A DNA stretch of 64,000 nucleotides from Streptomyces bacillaris (GCF_003268675.1 NZ_CP029378.1:6944001-7008000), one strand, 5' to 3'; counted from the stretch's first letter, positions 32,093 to 41,255 are shown. Translations and numbers: made by a program. The notes: a model not told the origin generated them from the sequence alone.

Positions 32093-32545
32093 ATGAGCGC
32101 TGAACAGATGACCGTGGGCGAGATGCTCGTCGCGACCGTTCCGATGGCCCGGACCCTCAACCTCGAATTCCTGGAGACGACCCCCGAGCGGGCCGTCGTC
32201 CGGCTGCCGGACCAGGCGGACTACCACAACCACGTCGGCGGACCGCACGCCGGAGCGATGTTCACGCTCGCCGAGTCCGCCAGTGGCGCCATCGTCATCG
32301 CCGCCTTCGGGGACCAGATGTCCCGCGCCGTGCCGCTCGCCGTCAGGGCCGAGATCGGCTACAAGAAGCTGGCCATGGGCGAGGTCACCGCGACCGCCAC
32401 CCTCGGCCGCCCGATCGCGGACGTCGTGGCCGAGCTGGATGCCGGGGAGCGCCCCGAGTTCCCGGTCGCCATCGAGATCCGGCGCGCGGACGGCGCGGTC
32501 ACCGGCGAGATGACCGTCGTCTGGACCCTGCGCCCCAACAGCTGA
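32093..32545 (+). CDS. Hotdog-fold thioesterase-like protein (DUF4442/PaaI-type)
   Basis: A 150-residue hotdog protein. YHNHVGGPHAGAMFTLAESASGAIV (about 43-67) matches the active-site loop and central helix of PaaI/YiiD-type acyl-CoA thioesterases, with the conserved Asn-His-Gly region slightly altered. It probably hydrolyses or binds acyl-CoA. ATG 32093 fits the leaderless promoter; the ATG at 32075 lies inside the operator palindrome. Monocistronic, ending at a strong hairpin shared with the convergent carbonic anhydrase-like gene. Confidence 0.83.
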   Translation: MSAEQMTVGEMLVATVPMARTLNLEFLETTPERAVVRLPDQADYHNHVGGPHAGAMFTLAESASGAIVIAAFGDQMSRAVPLAVRAEIGYKKLAMGEVTATATLGRPIADVVAELDAGERPEFPVAIEIRRADGAVTGEMTVVWTLRPNS

Positions 32546-32568
32546 CGCCCGCGGGCGTACGTTCCCGG

Positions 32569-32606
32569 GGCCGCCGCCCCCTCCGGTCGGGGAGGGAGCG
32601 GCGGCC
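32569..32606. terminator. Bidirectional terminator
   Basis: GGCCGCCGC pairs with GCGGCGGCC and an inner CTCC/GGAG stem closes the loop, between convergent genes ending at 32545 and 32634. Confidence 0.82.
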
Positions 32607-32633
32607 TCCGGTATGCGCGGGGTCGGGCGGGGC

Positions 32634-33164
32634 TCAGCCCTCGTGTGCCGCGCGGTGGGCCTTGGCCAGCTCCACGTAACCGGCCGCGTTGAACCGGATG
32701 CCCTCCAGCTCCTCGGCCGTCAGCGGCCGCTTGACCTTGGCGGGCACGCCCGCGACCAGCGACCCGGGCGGCACCTGCATCCCCTGCGGTACGAGCGCCT
32801 GCGCCGCCACCAGGGAGCCGGCGCCGATGTGCGCGCCGTTGAGCACCGTGGCGCCCATCCCCACCAGCACGTCGTCCTCGATGACACAGCCGTGCAGGAC
32901 CGCGTTGTGGCCCACCGAGACCCGTGCGCCCACGGTGAGCGGGAAGCCGGGGTCGGTGTGGACGCTGCAGTTGTCCTGGATGTTGCTGTCCGGGCCGAGG
33001 GAGATCGGGCCGCAGTCGGCGCGCAGCACGGCCTGGTACCAGACGCTGGAACCGGGAGCCAGGGTGACCTCTCCGATGACCACGGAGGTCGGGGCCACGA
33101 ACGCGTCCGCGTCGATGACCGGCTCCTTGCCGCCCATGCCCGTGATCAACGCCTGCTCCGCCAT
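32634..33164 (-). CDS. Gamma-carbonic anhydrase family protein
   Basis: A 176-residue left-handed beta-helix protein. The zinc-ligand histidines are in place: His69 (NIQDNCSVHTDPG), His86 and His91 (VSVGHNAVLHGC). Hexapeptide turns run through residues 15-150. Such PaaY/YrdA-like proteins are carbonic anhydrases or thioesterase-like accessory proteins. GAGGAG precedes ATG 33164. Convergent with the hotdog protein; both are CoA-metabolism associated, which is only suggestive. Confidence 0.88.
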   Translation of the reverse strand: MAEQALITGMGGKEPVIDADAFVAPTSVVIGEVTLAPGSSVWYQAVLRADCGPISLGPDSNIQDNCSVHTDPGFPLTVGARVSVGHNAVLHGCVIEDDVLVGMGATVLNGAHIGAGSLVAAQALVPQGMQVPPGSLVAGVPAKVKRPLTAEELEGIRFNAAGYVELAKAHRAAHEG

Positions 33165-33363
33165 GGCCTGCTCCTCGGTGGTCCGGTGCTGCTCGGGGTA
33201 CTGCTCGGGGGTGGTGCTCCTGATGGTGTTGCGCTGGGGCCTTCGATCGGGATCGGGCCGTCTGACACGGTAGGCGACGGCTCCCCGCACCTGCCCGGCG
33301 GTGGGGTGAACATCACAGGTCACCGCACGGAGCGCCGCCCGCCGCGCCGACTACCGTGAGCCC

Positions 33364-34119
33364 GTGCCGAAAAACCGCAACACGTTCTCCTTCCTCGCCC
33401 GCCGGGGCCGCAGCGCCGCCTCCTGGCTGGTCCACCGCGGCTGGGAGTGGGCGCGGCAGGCGGGTGCCGTCACCGCCGAGCACCCCGGCCGGCTGCGCTT
33501 CGGCGCGATCGGGGAGGGGACCCGGCTGGCGTTCCCGCAGGGCACCGTGTTCGGGGAGCCGTGGATCGAACTGGGCGGCCACTGCATCATCGCGGAGCAG
33601 GTGACCCTGACCGCCGGGATGATGCCGGACCTGGACCTGGGGCCCGACCCGATCCTCACGCTGGGCGACGGGGTGGTGCTGGGGCGCGGCAGCCATGTGA
33701 TCGCGGACACGACGGTGACCATCGGCTCGGACACGTACTGCGGTCCGTACGTCTACATCACCTCGACCAACCACAGCTACGACGACCCGCACGAGCCCGT
33801 CGGCAAGCAGTGGCCCCGCATGGAGCCGGTCGAGATCGGCCCCGGCTGCTGGATCGGCACCGGCGCGGTGATCCTGCCCGGCGCCCGGCTCGGCCGGAAC
33901 GTGGTGGTCGCGGCGGGCGCGGTGGTGCGCGGCGAGGTCCCCGACCACGCGGTGGTCGCGGGGGCGCCCGCCCGTGTCGTACGGAGCTGGGACCCGGAAC
34001 GCGGCTGGCAGCCGCCCCTGCGCACGCCCGCTCCCGTCCCGATCCCCAAGGGCGTCACCCCGGAACAACTGCTGGCCCTGGCCGAACTGGAGGGCGAGGC
34101 GGGACCGGACGCCCCGTGA
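33364..34119 (+). CDS. Hexapeptide-repeat acyltransferase
   Basis: A 251-residue left-handed beta-helix acyltransferase. The repeats run from about 60 to 205, with the catalytic-type His in ITSTNHSYDDPHEPVGKQ (about 135-152) and the terminal GNPA-like AGAPARVVRSW. It would O-acetylate a sugar or natural product. A 45-residue basic N-terminal region and a short Pro-rich tail flank the helix. GTG 33364 lies six bases after TACCGT, so it may be leaderless. Substrate unknown; no glycan cluster is nearby. Confidence 0.85.
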   Translation: MPKNRNTFSFLARRGRSAASWLVHRGWEWARQAGAVTAEHPGRLRFGAIGEGTRLAFPQGTVFGEPWIELGGHCIIAEQVTLTAGMMPDLDLGPDPILTLGDGVVLGRGSHVIADTTVTIGSDTYCGPYVYITSTNHSYDDPHEPVGKQWPRMEPVEIGPGCWIGTGAVILPGARLGRNVVVAAGAVVRGEVPDHAVVAGAPARVVRSWDPERGWQPPLRTPAPVPIPKGVTPEQLLALAELEGEAGPDAP

Positions 34120-34180
34120 CAGCGGGTCCAGGCCCCGAGGCCCCGCCGGGGGAAGGGACGCCGCCGATACGGTAGGCCGT

Positions 34181-34735
34181 ATGCGCGCACCCATCGGCAC
34201 CTTCGAGGACGCCTCCCCGGCCTCCGAACGGCTCGACCTGCTCCCCGCCCCCGTCGCGACGGCCCTCGCCGCCGGGTGGGGCGACATCACCGCCGACCGG
34301 ATCATCCACGTCGACACCGACCCGGCCGTGGCCGACACCGCCGTCTTCGTCGAGCACCACGGGCGGGACCTGCTGGACACCTCGGCCAACTGCGTCGTCG
34401 TGGCGGGCAAGCGCGGCGGCGAGACCGCCCTGGCCGCGTGCGTGGTGCTCTCCCGCACCCGGGTCGACGTCAACGGCGCCGTGCGCAAGCACCTGGGCGC
34501 CCGCAAGGCGTCCTTCGCCGCGATGGACACGGCGGTCGGCGAGACCGGCATGGAGTACGGCGGCATCACGCCCATCGGCCTGCCCGCCGCCTGGCCCCTC
34601 CTCCTCGACCCCGCCGTGGTGGACGAGGAGTGGGTCCTGATCGGCAGCGGCAGCCGCCGGGGCAAGCTCATCGTGCCCGGCAAGGCACTCGCCGCCCTCC
34701 CGGGCGCGGTGGTCGTGGAGGGGCTGGGGGTCTGA
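34181..34735 (+). CDS. YbaK/EbsC-family aminoacyl-tRNA deacylase-like protein
   Basis: A 184-residue YbaK-fold protein. CVVVAGKRGGETALAACVVLSRTRVDVNGAVRKHLGARKASFA (about 77-119) carries the family's conserved Lys and Arg, and TGMEYGGITPIGLP (about 127-140) its Gly-rich loop. Relatives hydrolyse mischarged Cys- or Ala-tRNA(Pro). The ATG at 34181 lies seven bases after TACGGT, matching a leaderless message. Longer frame upstream overlaps the acyltransferase and has no start signals. Confidence 0.85.
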   Translation: MRAPIGTFEDASPASERLDLLPAPVATALAAGWGDITADRIIHVDTDPAVADTAVFVEHHGRDLLDTSANCVVVAGKRGGETALAACVVLSRTRVDVNGAVRKHLGARKASFAAMDTAVGETGMEYGGITPIGLPAAWPLLLDPAVVDEEWVLIGSGSRRGKLIVPGKALAALPGAVVVEGLGV

Positions 34736-34757
34736 GGCGGTCGGGGGGCTGAGAAGG

Positions 34758-35582
34758 CTACCGGTGGGCCGTGAGCCACCCGGTGGCGAAGTCGACGGCC
34801 GCCCGCAGCCGGAGCAGCCTGCACGGGGCCGAACCGACGAGCGCCTGCCGTACGTCACCGGGGGCGGCGGTCTCCTCGAACGCCGCGCCCAGGGCCGCGA
34901 AGTCGCTGTCGTCCAGGGCGACATCCTCGTACTCCCACCACTGCCGCACACCCCCCGGCGCCACCACACAGCGGTAGGTGCGGCGGGGAGGGGCGGGGGT
35001 GCGGTACTCGGCCAGGTGGAAGGCGGTGCAGGTGGCGTAGCCGGTGCCGAGGAGGAGGACCCGGGCGTCGGCCTCGTACAGCCGGGCGAGCGGGGAGTCC
35101 TCGCCGAGGTGGCAGTCCGGCCGGTGCCCGGTGAGCAGCTTTCCGGCCGCGGGGCCGAGGGCGGCGAAGGAGGTCTGGGGATGGGCGCTGCGCTCCGCGC
35201 CCGCCGTTCTCCGTACGGTCTCCGCCAGGGCGCCCACCGAGGGGGCCGGGGTGAGCGCCGGGTCGAACGGCTCCATCGACGAGCGGACCGCCTCGCGCGC
35301 CGCCGCGTCCAGGCCCCGCACCCGGGCGCGGTACTGCGGTGAGGTGTCCGAGTTCTCCGGGGTGAAGGAGGGGACCACCAGCGCCCCGTCCCGTCCCACC
35401 GCCCGGCGCAGGGCAGCCACCACGGTGGCGGGCCCGCCCGCTGTCGGCCCGACCGTCCGCAGGGAGGCGTGCACCAGCAGGATGTCGCCGGGGCGCACGC
35501 CCAGCGCGGACAGTGCGGCGGTCAGCCGCTCACCGTCGAGAGGGAGGCTGTCGGGAGGGACCGCGTCAGGAGGGGCGCTCAC
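34758..35582 (-). CDS. AAC(3)-family antibiotic N-acetyltransferase homologue
   Basis: A 274-residue protein of the aminoglycoside 3-N-acetyltransferase/YokD family. Family blocks are LLVHASLRTVGPTAGGP (about 35-51), VVPSFTPENSDT, HPQTSFAALGP, and the catalytic-type His189 in ATCTAFHLAEY. Members acetylate aminoglycosides with acetyl-CoA, though chromosomal homologues may have other amine substrates. GTG 35582 follows AGGGA. It stands alone and is convergent with the YbaK-like gene. Confidence 0.87.
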   Translation of the reverse strand: MSAPPDAVPPDSLPLDGERLTAALSALGVRPGDILLVHASLRTVGPTAGGPATVVAALRRAVGRDGALVVPSFTPENSDTSPQYRARVRGLDAAAREAVRSSMEPFDPALTPAPSVGALAETVRRTAGAERSAHPQTSFAALGPAAGKLLTGHRPDCHLGEDSPLARLYEADARVLLLGTGYATCTAFHLAEYRTPAPPRRTYRCVVAPGGVRQWWEYEDVALDDSDFAALGAAFEETAAPGDVRQALVGSAPCRLLRLRAAVDFATGWLTAHR

Positions 35583-35657
35583 GGCGGGGATCCCTGCCCA
35601 TGCCGGGCGGCCCCCATGCGGGCGGCCCGCACACCCTCACCCCCGGCCGCGCCCCCC

Positions 35658-36065
35658 TCACCCCAGCCGTGGGATCTCGATCGCCGGGCACCGGTCCATC
35701 ACCATCTCCAGCCCGGCCGCCCGCGTCCGCTCGTACGCCTCCTCGTCCACCACGCCGAGCTGGAACCAGACCGCCTTCGCCCCCACCGCCACCGCCTCGT
35801 CCGCGACCCCGCCCGCCAGCTCGCTGTTGACGAACACGTCCACCACGTCCACCGGGAACGGGATCTCCGCCAGCGAGGCGTACCCCTGCTCCCCGTGCAC
35901 CGGCTCGGCCTTGGGGTGCACCGGTACGACCCGCTTGCCGAACCGCTGGAGGACCTCCGCCACCCCGTAGGCGGCGCGGGCGCGGTTGGTGGAGAGGCCC
36001 ACCACCGCCCAGGTGCCGCCCGTCTCCTGGAGAATCCGCCGGATCGTCTCTGTCTCGTTGTCCAT
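35658..36065 (-). CDS. CoA-binding (YccU-type) protein
   Basis: A 135-residue Rossmann CoA-binding-domain protein related to the CoA-binding half of succinyl-CoA synthetase. AVVGLSTNRARAAYGVAEVLQRFG (about 20-43), VVPVHPKAEPVHGEQGYASL and VDVVDVFVNSELAGGVADEAVAVGAKAVWFQLGV are visible. It ends with the MDRCPAIEIPRLG tail of the family. Role unknown; possibly a CoA sensor. Divergent from the yigZ-type gene. Confidence 0.88.
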   Translation of the reverse strand: MDNETETIRRILQETGGTWAVVGLSTNRARAAYGVAEVLQRFGKRVVPVHPKAEPVHGEQGYASLAEIPFPVDVVDVFVNSELAGGVADEAVAVGAKAVWFQLGVVDEEAYERTRAAGLEMVMDRCPAIEIPRLG

Positions 36066-36140
36066 GCCGGGACAACCGCCGGTTCCGGTCCCGTCATTCC
36101 CGCCGGAACCCACGGACGACGCGGCGCATAGGGTGGACGG

Positions 36141-36767
36141 ATGCAGGAGCAGTACCGGACCGTCGCCCGCGCGGGCGTGCACGAGAGCGAGATCAACCGA
36201 TCGCGCTTCCTCTGCTCGCTCGCCCCCGCCGCCACCGAACAGGAGGCGCAGGACTTCGTCGCACGCGTCCGCAAGGAGCATCCCACCGCCACCCACAACT
36301 GCTTCGCGTACGTGATCGGCGCCGACGCCGCCGTACAGAAGGCCAGCGACGACGGTGAACCGGGCGGCACCGCCGGTGTCCCGATGCTCCAGATGCTGAT
36401 GCGCCGGGAGGTGCGGTACGTCGCGGCGGTCGTCACCCGCTACTACGGCGGGGTCAAGCTCGGGGCGGGCGGACTGATCCGTGCGTACGGGGGAGTGGTC
36501 GGCGAAGCCCTGGACGCGCTGGGCACCATCACCCGGCAGCGGTTCCGGCTGGCCACCGTCCGCGTCGACCACCAGCGGGCGGGCAAGCTGGAGAACGACC
36601 TGCGGGCTACCGGGCGGGACGTGCGCGAGGTGCGGTACGCGGAGGCCGTGACCATCGAGATCGGGCTGCCGGACGCCGATGTCCCCGCCTTCACCGCCTG
36701 GCTGGCCGACGCCACCGCCGGGTCCGCGACGCTGGAGCTGGGCGGCGAGGCGTACGGAGACGTGTGA
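36141..36767 (+). CDS. YigZ/IMPACT (UPF0029) family protein
   Basis: A 208-residue protein. The UPF0029 N-domain carries KEHPTATHNCFAYVIG, SDDGEPGGTAGVPMLQML and VVTRYYGGVKLGAGGLIRAYGG (about 46-118), then the DUF1949 ferredoxin-like C-domain. Eukaryotic IMPACT regulates GCN2; the bacterial role is unclear, perhaps nucleic-acid or protein binding. ATG 36141 lies six bases after TAGGGT, so it is probably leaderless. Confidence 0.9.
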   Translation: MQEQYRTVARAGVHESEINRSRFLCSLAPAATEQEAQDFVARVRKEHPTATHNCFAYVIGADAAVQKASDDGEPGGTAGVPMLQMLMRREVRYVAAVVTRYYGGVKLGAGGLIRAYGGVVGEALDALGTITRQRFRLATVRVDHQRAGKLENDLRATGRDVREVRYAEAVTIEIGLPDADVPAFTAWLADATAGSATLELGGEAYGDV

Positions 36768-36913
36768 CGGCCGCCTGCGGTGAGGGGAATCCCACGGGTG
36801 GCGAATTCCTGATCGATGCGGGATCGGCGGCCCGGCGGCGTTAGCGTGGTCCGAGCCGGTCGCGGGATCACGGGCCGCCCGGTGCGGCCCACGGGGTGGA
36901 GGACGACGTAGAC

Positions 36914-37018
36914 ATGCAGCGCACAGGGCGCGGAGCCACGTACACACGGCGCACGCCGCGCGGGGCGCCCGGGCGGGCGCGGCGCACCACCCGTCCCACC
37001 GGCGGAGCGGTCGCGTGA
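36914..37018 (+). CDS. Candidate 34-residue basic micro-ORF coupled to sbcD
   Basis: An ATG 18 bp after a GGAGG opens a frame of 34 codons encoding an Arg/Thr/Gly-rich basic peptide. Its TGA overlaps the GTG start of sbcD (GTGA), the coupling arrangement used by real operon partners. TAGCGT at 36842-36847 could be the -10. It might be a translational-coupling leader for sbcDC rather than a functional peptide. Confidence 0.35.
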   Translation: MQRTGRGATYTRRTPRGAPGRARRTTRPTGGAVA

Positions 37019-38184
37019 AGCTGCTGCACACCTCGGACTGGCACCTGGGCCGGTCCTTCCACCGCGTCCCCCTGCTGGACGCCCAGGCCGCCTTCCTCGA
37101 CCACCTGGTGGCCACCGTCGAGGCCCGCGAGGTGGACGCCGTCCTCGTCTCCGGTGACGTCTACGACCGGGCCGTCCCGCCGCTCGCCGCCGTCGAACTC
37201 TTCGACCGGGCGCTGCACCGGCTCGCCGCCGTCGGCGTCCCGACCGTCATGATCTCCGGCAACCACGACTCGGCCCGCCGGCTCGGCGTCGGCGCGGGCC
37301 TCTTCGAACGCTCGGGCATCCACCTCCGTACCGACCCCGAGAGCTGCGCCACCCCCGTCGTCCTCACCGACGCCCATGGCGACGTCGCCCTCTACGGCCT
37401 CCCGTATCTGGAACCGGCCCTGGTCAAGGACACCCTCCGCGCCGCCAAGGCCGGGCACGAGGCGGTGCTCACCGCCGCCATGGACCGGGTCCGCGCCGAC
37501 CTCGCCGCCCGCCCCGCCACCACCCGCTCCGTCGTCCTCGCCCACGCCTTCGTGGCGGGCGGCGAACCCAGCGACAGCGAACGGGACATCACCGTCGGCG
37601 GGGTCTCCGCCGTCCCGGCCGGGGTCTTCGACGGCGTCGACTACGTCGCCCTCGGCCACCTCCACGGCTCCCAGCGGGTCACCGAACGCGTCCGCTACTC
37701 CGGCTCCCCGCTCGCCTACTCCTTCTCCGAGGCCGACCACCGCAAGACCATGTGGCTGATCGAGCTGGACGGCAGCGGCGCCATCACCGCCGACGAGCGG
37801 ATCGACTGCCCGGTCGAACGTCCCCTCGCCCGGCTCCGGGGCCGCCTCGACACCCTCCTGGAGGACCCGGCCCTGGACCGTCACGAGCAGGCCTGGGTGG
37901 AGGCCACCCTCACCGACCCGGTCCGCCCCGCCGACCCCATGGCCCGCCTCGCCGCCCGCTTCCCGCACACCCTGAGCCTGGTCTTCGACCCCGAGCGGCC
38001 GCCCGAGGACCCGCTGGCCTCCTACGCCCAGCGCCTCCGGGGCCGCGACGACCACCAGATCGCGGAGGACTTCGTGGCCCATGTGCGCGGCGGCAGCGGC
38101 CCCAGCGACCCCGAACGCACCGTGCTGCGCGCCGCGTTCGACGACGTACGGGTGGACGAGGGCGTGCGCGAGGTGTCCCGATGA
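37015..38184 (+). CDS. sbcD: SbcD nuclease subunit
   Basis: A 389-residue calcineurin-like phosphoesterase, the Mre11-type nuclease of the SbcCD complex that cleaves hairpins and protein-blocked DNA ends. Metal motifs are clear: HTSDWHLG (about 5-12), SGDVYDR, SGNHDS (about 80-85), VLAHAFVAGG and LGHLHGSQ. GTG 37015 begins at the conserved MKLLHTSDWH. Its stop overlaps the sbcC ATG by 4 bp. Confidence 0.96.
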   Translation: MKLLHTSDWHLGRSFHRVPLLDAQAAFLDHLVATVEAREVDAVLVSGDVYDRAVPPLAAVELFDRALHRLAAVGVPTVMISGNHDSARRLGVGAGLFERSGIHLRTDPESCATPVVLTDAHGDVALYGLPYLEPALVKDTLRAAKAGHEAVLTAAMDRVRADLAARPATTRSVVLAHAFVAGGEPSDSERDITVGGVSAVPAGVFDGVDYVALGHLHGSQRVTERVRYSGSPLAYSFSEADHRKTMWLIELDGSGAITADERIDCPVERPLARLRGRLDTLLEDPALDRHEQAWVEATLTDPVRPADPMARLAARFPHTLSLVFDPERPPEDPLASYAQRLRGRDDHQIAEDFVAHVRGGSGPSDPERTVLRAAFDDVRVDEGVREVSR

Positions 38185-41100
38185 GACTGCACCGCCTCAC
38201 CCTCACCGCCTTCGGGCCCTTCGGCGCCACCCAGGAAGTCGACTTCGACGGCCTCTCCTCCGCCGGGCTCTTCCTGCTCCACGGCCCGACCGGCGCCGGG
38301 AAGACCTCCGTCCTGGACGCCGTCTGCTACGCGCTGTACGGAGCCGTCCCCGGCGCCCGCCAGAGCCCCGGCGCCACCCTGCGCAGCGACCACGCCCCCG
38401 CCGGCCTGCCCACCGAGGTGCAGCTGGAGCTGACGGTCGGCGGCCGGCGCCTCGAAGTCACCCGCAGCCCCGCCCAGCCCCGGCCCAAGAGGCGCGGCGA
38501 CGGCTTCACCCAGGAGAAGGCCCAGAGCCGGCTGCGCGAGCGCGACCCCGAGGGCGCCTGGAAGGCGCTCAGCAAGTCGCACCAGGAGATCGGTGAGGAG
38601 CTGGTCCAGCTCATCGGGATGAGCCGGGAGCAGTTCTGCCAGGTCGTGCTGTTGCCCCAGGGCGACTTCGCCCGCTTCCTGCGCGCCGATGCCGAGGCGC
38701 GCGGCAAGCTGCTCGGCCGGCTCTTCGACACCCGCCGGTTCGCCGCCGTGGAGGAACGCCTCGCGGAGCTGCGCCGGGGGGCCGAGGCTCGGGTGAAGGC
38801 GGGCGACGAGGAGATCCTCGCTCTCGCCCAGCGCATCGCCCAGGCGGGCGGCCCGGCGGCCGCCGAGGCCTCGCAGCCCACGGTCCGGGCGGGCGAACCG
38901 GGCCTGGCCGAAGCGGTCCTGGAGTGGGCCGCCCTCGCCCGCAGCGCCGCCCGGGAACGGCTCGACATCGCCGGTGCGGTGGTCGCGGCCGCCGAGGGCC
39001 GCCAACTCGCCGCCGCCCGCGCCCTGGAGGCCGAACGTGAACTGGCCCGCCTCCAGCAGCGGTACGCCGAGACCCGGCGGCGCGCCGAGGAGTTGGAGGA
39101 ACGGCGCCCCGAACACGACGCCTGCCAGGAGCGGTTGGAGCGCGCCCGCAAGGCGGACCGGGTGGCCCCGGCGCTGGAGCTGCGCGAGGAGGCCGAGCGG
39201 GCCTACCGGGCCGCGAGCGACGGCCTGAACCGGGCCCGGGCGCTGCTGCCCCGGGACCTCTCCGACGCGGGTGCCGACCAACTGGCCGAGCTGGAGCGGC
39301 GGTTCCAGCAGGAGCTGTACGCGCTCGAAGCGGCCCGCGCGGCCGAGGAACGCAGTGCGCGGATCGACGAGGAGCGCGACCTGCTCGACCGGGAGGCGCG
39401 GGCCGACGAGGAGCTGATCCGGGACGCGGACGCGTGGCTGGCCGACTGGGACGCCACCCGTACGGCCCTGAAGGCGCGCATCGACGCGGCTCAGGAGGCC
39501 GCCACCCGCGCCGAGCAGCTCGCCGGACTCCTCGCCCCGGCCCGCCGCCGACTGGACGCCGCCCGCCGCCGTGACGCCCTCGCCACCGACGTACAGCAGG
39601 CCGAGCGGCAGCTCACCGCCGCACACGAACAGGCCCTGGCCGCGCGTGAGTTCTGGCTCGAACTGAAGGAGCGCCGACTACGGGGCATCGCCGCCGAGCT
39701 GGCCGCCGGTCTGGTCGCCGGTGAGCCCTGCACGGTCTGCGGCTCGGCCGAACACCCGGCCCCCGCCAGCCCCGGCGACGGCCATGTGGACCGGGCCACG
39801 GAGGAGCAGGCCCTCGCCGCCCAGCGGTCCGCCGAGGAGACCCGCGCCCGGACGGAACAGCAGCTCGGTCTCGTACGCGAACGGTACGCGGCGGCGGAGA
39901 CGGAGGCGCTGGGCGACGAGCCCGCCTCCGAGGCCGAGGCGCCCACCGTGACCGAACTCCGCACCCTCGTCGACCGGTTGACCGACGAACACGCCGAGGC
40001 CCACCGCCTCGCCGCGGGGACGCATGCCGCGCGGGAAGCGTTCGCCATGGCCGAGGGCGAGTACGCCGGGCGGCTGGCGCAGCGCCAGGAGGCCGGCGAG
40101 CGGATCGCCGCCCGTACCGCCGCGCGTGAGGCGCTCGACAGTGATCAGGCCCGGCTGGCGGAGCAGATCGCCGCCGCCCGGGGCGAGTCGGCGTCCGTCG
40201 CCGCGCACGCCGAACGGCTCACCCGCCGGGTGGCGCTCCTCGCGGGCGCCGCCGAGGCCGTACGCGCCGAACAGGACGCGGCCCTGCGCCGGAAGGAGGC
40301 CGACGACCGGCTCTCCGACGCGGCGTTCAGGGCCGGGTTCGACACCCCGCAGGCCGCTGCCGCCACGCTCCTCGACGCGGCCGCCCAGCGCGACCTCCAG
40401 CACCGCATCGACGCCTGGCAGGCGGAGGCGGCGGCCGTCGCGGACCGCCGCGCCGAGCAGGACGCGCGGGAGGCCGCCGAACGCCCGCCCGCCCGGCCCG
40501 CGGAGGCGTCGAGCGCCCACGACACGGCGGAGTGGCTGCTGCGCGAGGCCGCGTCGGCCCACGCGACCGCCCGCGAGCGCTGCGCCGAACTCGACCGGCT
40601 CTCCAGGCGAGTTGCGGAAGAGGTACGGCGGCTGGGACCGGTGCGCGAGGAGTACGAGCGGGTCGCCCGGCTCGCCGGACTGACCGCCGGGACCTCGGCC
40701 GACAACGAGCGAAAGATGCGCCTGGAGGCGTACGTCCTCGCCGCCCGCCTGGAGCAGGTGGCGGCCGCGGCCACCGCCCGGCTGCAGCGGATGTCCGCGG
40801 GCCGCTACACCCTCGTCCACTCCGACGCCCGCACGGGCGGCCGCCGGGCCGGGCTCGGACTCCATGTCGTGGACGCCTGGACCGGCAGCGAACGGGACAC
40901 GGCCACGCTCTCCGGCGGCGAGACGTTCTTCGCCTCGCTGGCCCTGGCGCTCGGGCTCGCGGATGTCGTCACCGAGGAGGCGGGGGGCGTGCGCCTGGAC
41001 ACCCTCTTCATCGACGAGGGCTTCGGCAGCCTGGACGACCAGACCCTGGACGAGGTGCTCGACGTGCTGGACTCGCTGCGGGAGCGGGACCGCAGCGTCG

Positions 41101-41198
41101 GGATCGTCAGCCACGTGGCCGATCTCCGCCGCCGCATCCCCGCCCGGCTCGAAGTGGTCAAGGAACGGCACGGCTCGACGGTCCACCACCGGCTGTGA
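38181..41198 (+). CDS. sbcC: SbcC ATPase subunit (SMC-like)
   Basis: A 1005-residue Rad50-type ATPase partner of SbcD. Walker A GPTGAGKTS is at about 35-43 and the Q-loop region around VVLLPQGDFARFLRA near 155. Two long coiled-coil arms flank the zinc hook PCTVCGSAEHP (about 515-525). The signature LSGGETFFASLALALGLADV is near 910 and Walker B LDTLFIDEGFGSLD near 940. Very high Glu/Ala/Arg content marks the coiled coils. A perfect 12-bp hairpin ends the sbcDC operon. Confidence 0.96.
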   Translation: MRLHRLTLTAFGPFGATQEVDFDGLSSAGLFLLHGPTGAGKTSVLDAVCYALYGAVPGARQSPGATLRSDHAPAGLPTEVQLELTVGGRRLEVTRSPAQPRPKRRGDGFTQEKAQSRLRERDPEGAWKALSKSHQEIGEELVQLIGMSREQFCQVVLLPQGDFARFLRADAEARGKLLGRLFDTRRFAAVEERLAELRRGAEARVKAGDEEILALAQRIAQAGGPAAAEASQPTVRAGEPGLAEAVLEWAALARSAARERLDIAGAVVAAAEGRQLAAARALEAERELARLQQRYAETRRRAEELEERRPEHDACQERLERARKADRVAPALELREEAERAYRAASDGLNRARALLPRDLSDAGADQLAELERRFQQELYALEAARAAEERSARIDEERDLLDREARADEELIRDADAWLADWDATRTALKARIDAAQEAATRAEQLAGLLAPARRRLDAARRRDALATDVQQAERQLTAAHEQALAAREFWLELKERRLRGIAAELAAGLVAGEPCTVCGSAEHPAPASPGDGHVDRATEEQALAAQRSAEETRARTEQQLGLVRERYAAAETEALGDEPASEAEAPTVTELRTLVDRLTDEHAEAHRLAAGTHAAREAFAMAEGEYAGRLAQRQEAGERIAARTAAREALDSDQARLAEQIAAARGESASVAAHAERLTRRVALLAGAAEAVRAEQDAALRRKEADDRLSDAAFRAGFDTPQAAAATLLDAAAQRDLQHRIDAWQAEAAAVADRRAEQDAREAAERPPARPAEASSAHDTAEWLLREAASAHATARERCAELDRLSRRVAEEVRRLGPVREEYERVARLAGLTAGTSADNERKMRLEAYVLAARLEQVAAAATARLQRMSAGRYTLVHSDARTGGRRAGLGLHVVDAWTGSERDTATLSGGETFFASLALALGLADVVTEEAGGVRLDTLFIDEGFGSLDDQTLDEVLDVLDSLRERDRSVGIVSHVADLRRRIPARLEVVKERHGSTVHHRL

Positions 41199-41255
41199 GC
41201 CCGGCACGGCCCTGTGCCGTGCCGGGCAGGCCCGACCGCCAATGTCATGGCGGTC
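41199..41255. terminator. Back-to-back terminators of sbcC and the convergent nuclease gene
   Basis: Stem 1 (41199-41227): GCCCGGCACGGC and complement, 5-nt loop, directly after the sbcC stop. Stem 2 (41234-41255): GACCGCC/GGCGGTC, 8-nt loop, suited to the minus-strand gene ending at 41283. Confidence 0.88.
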
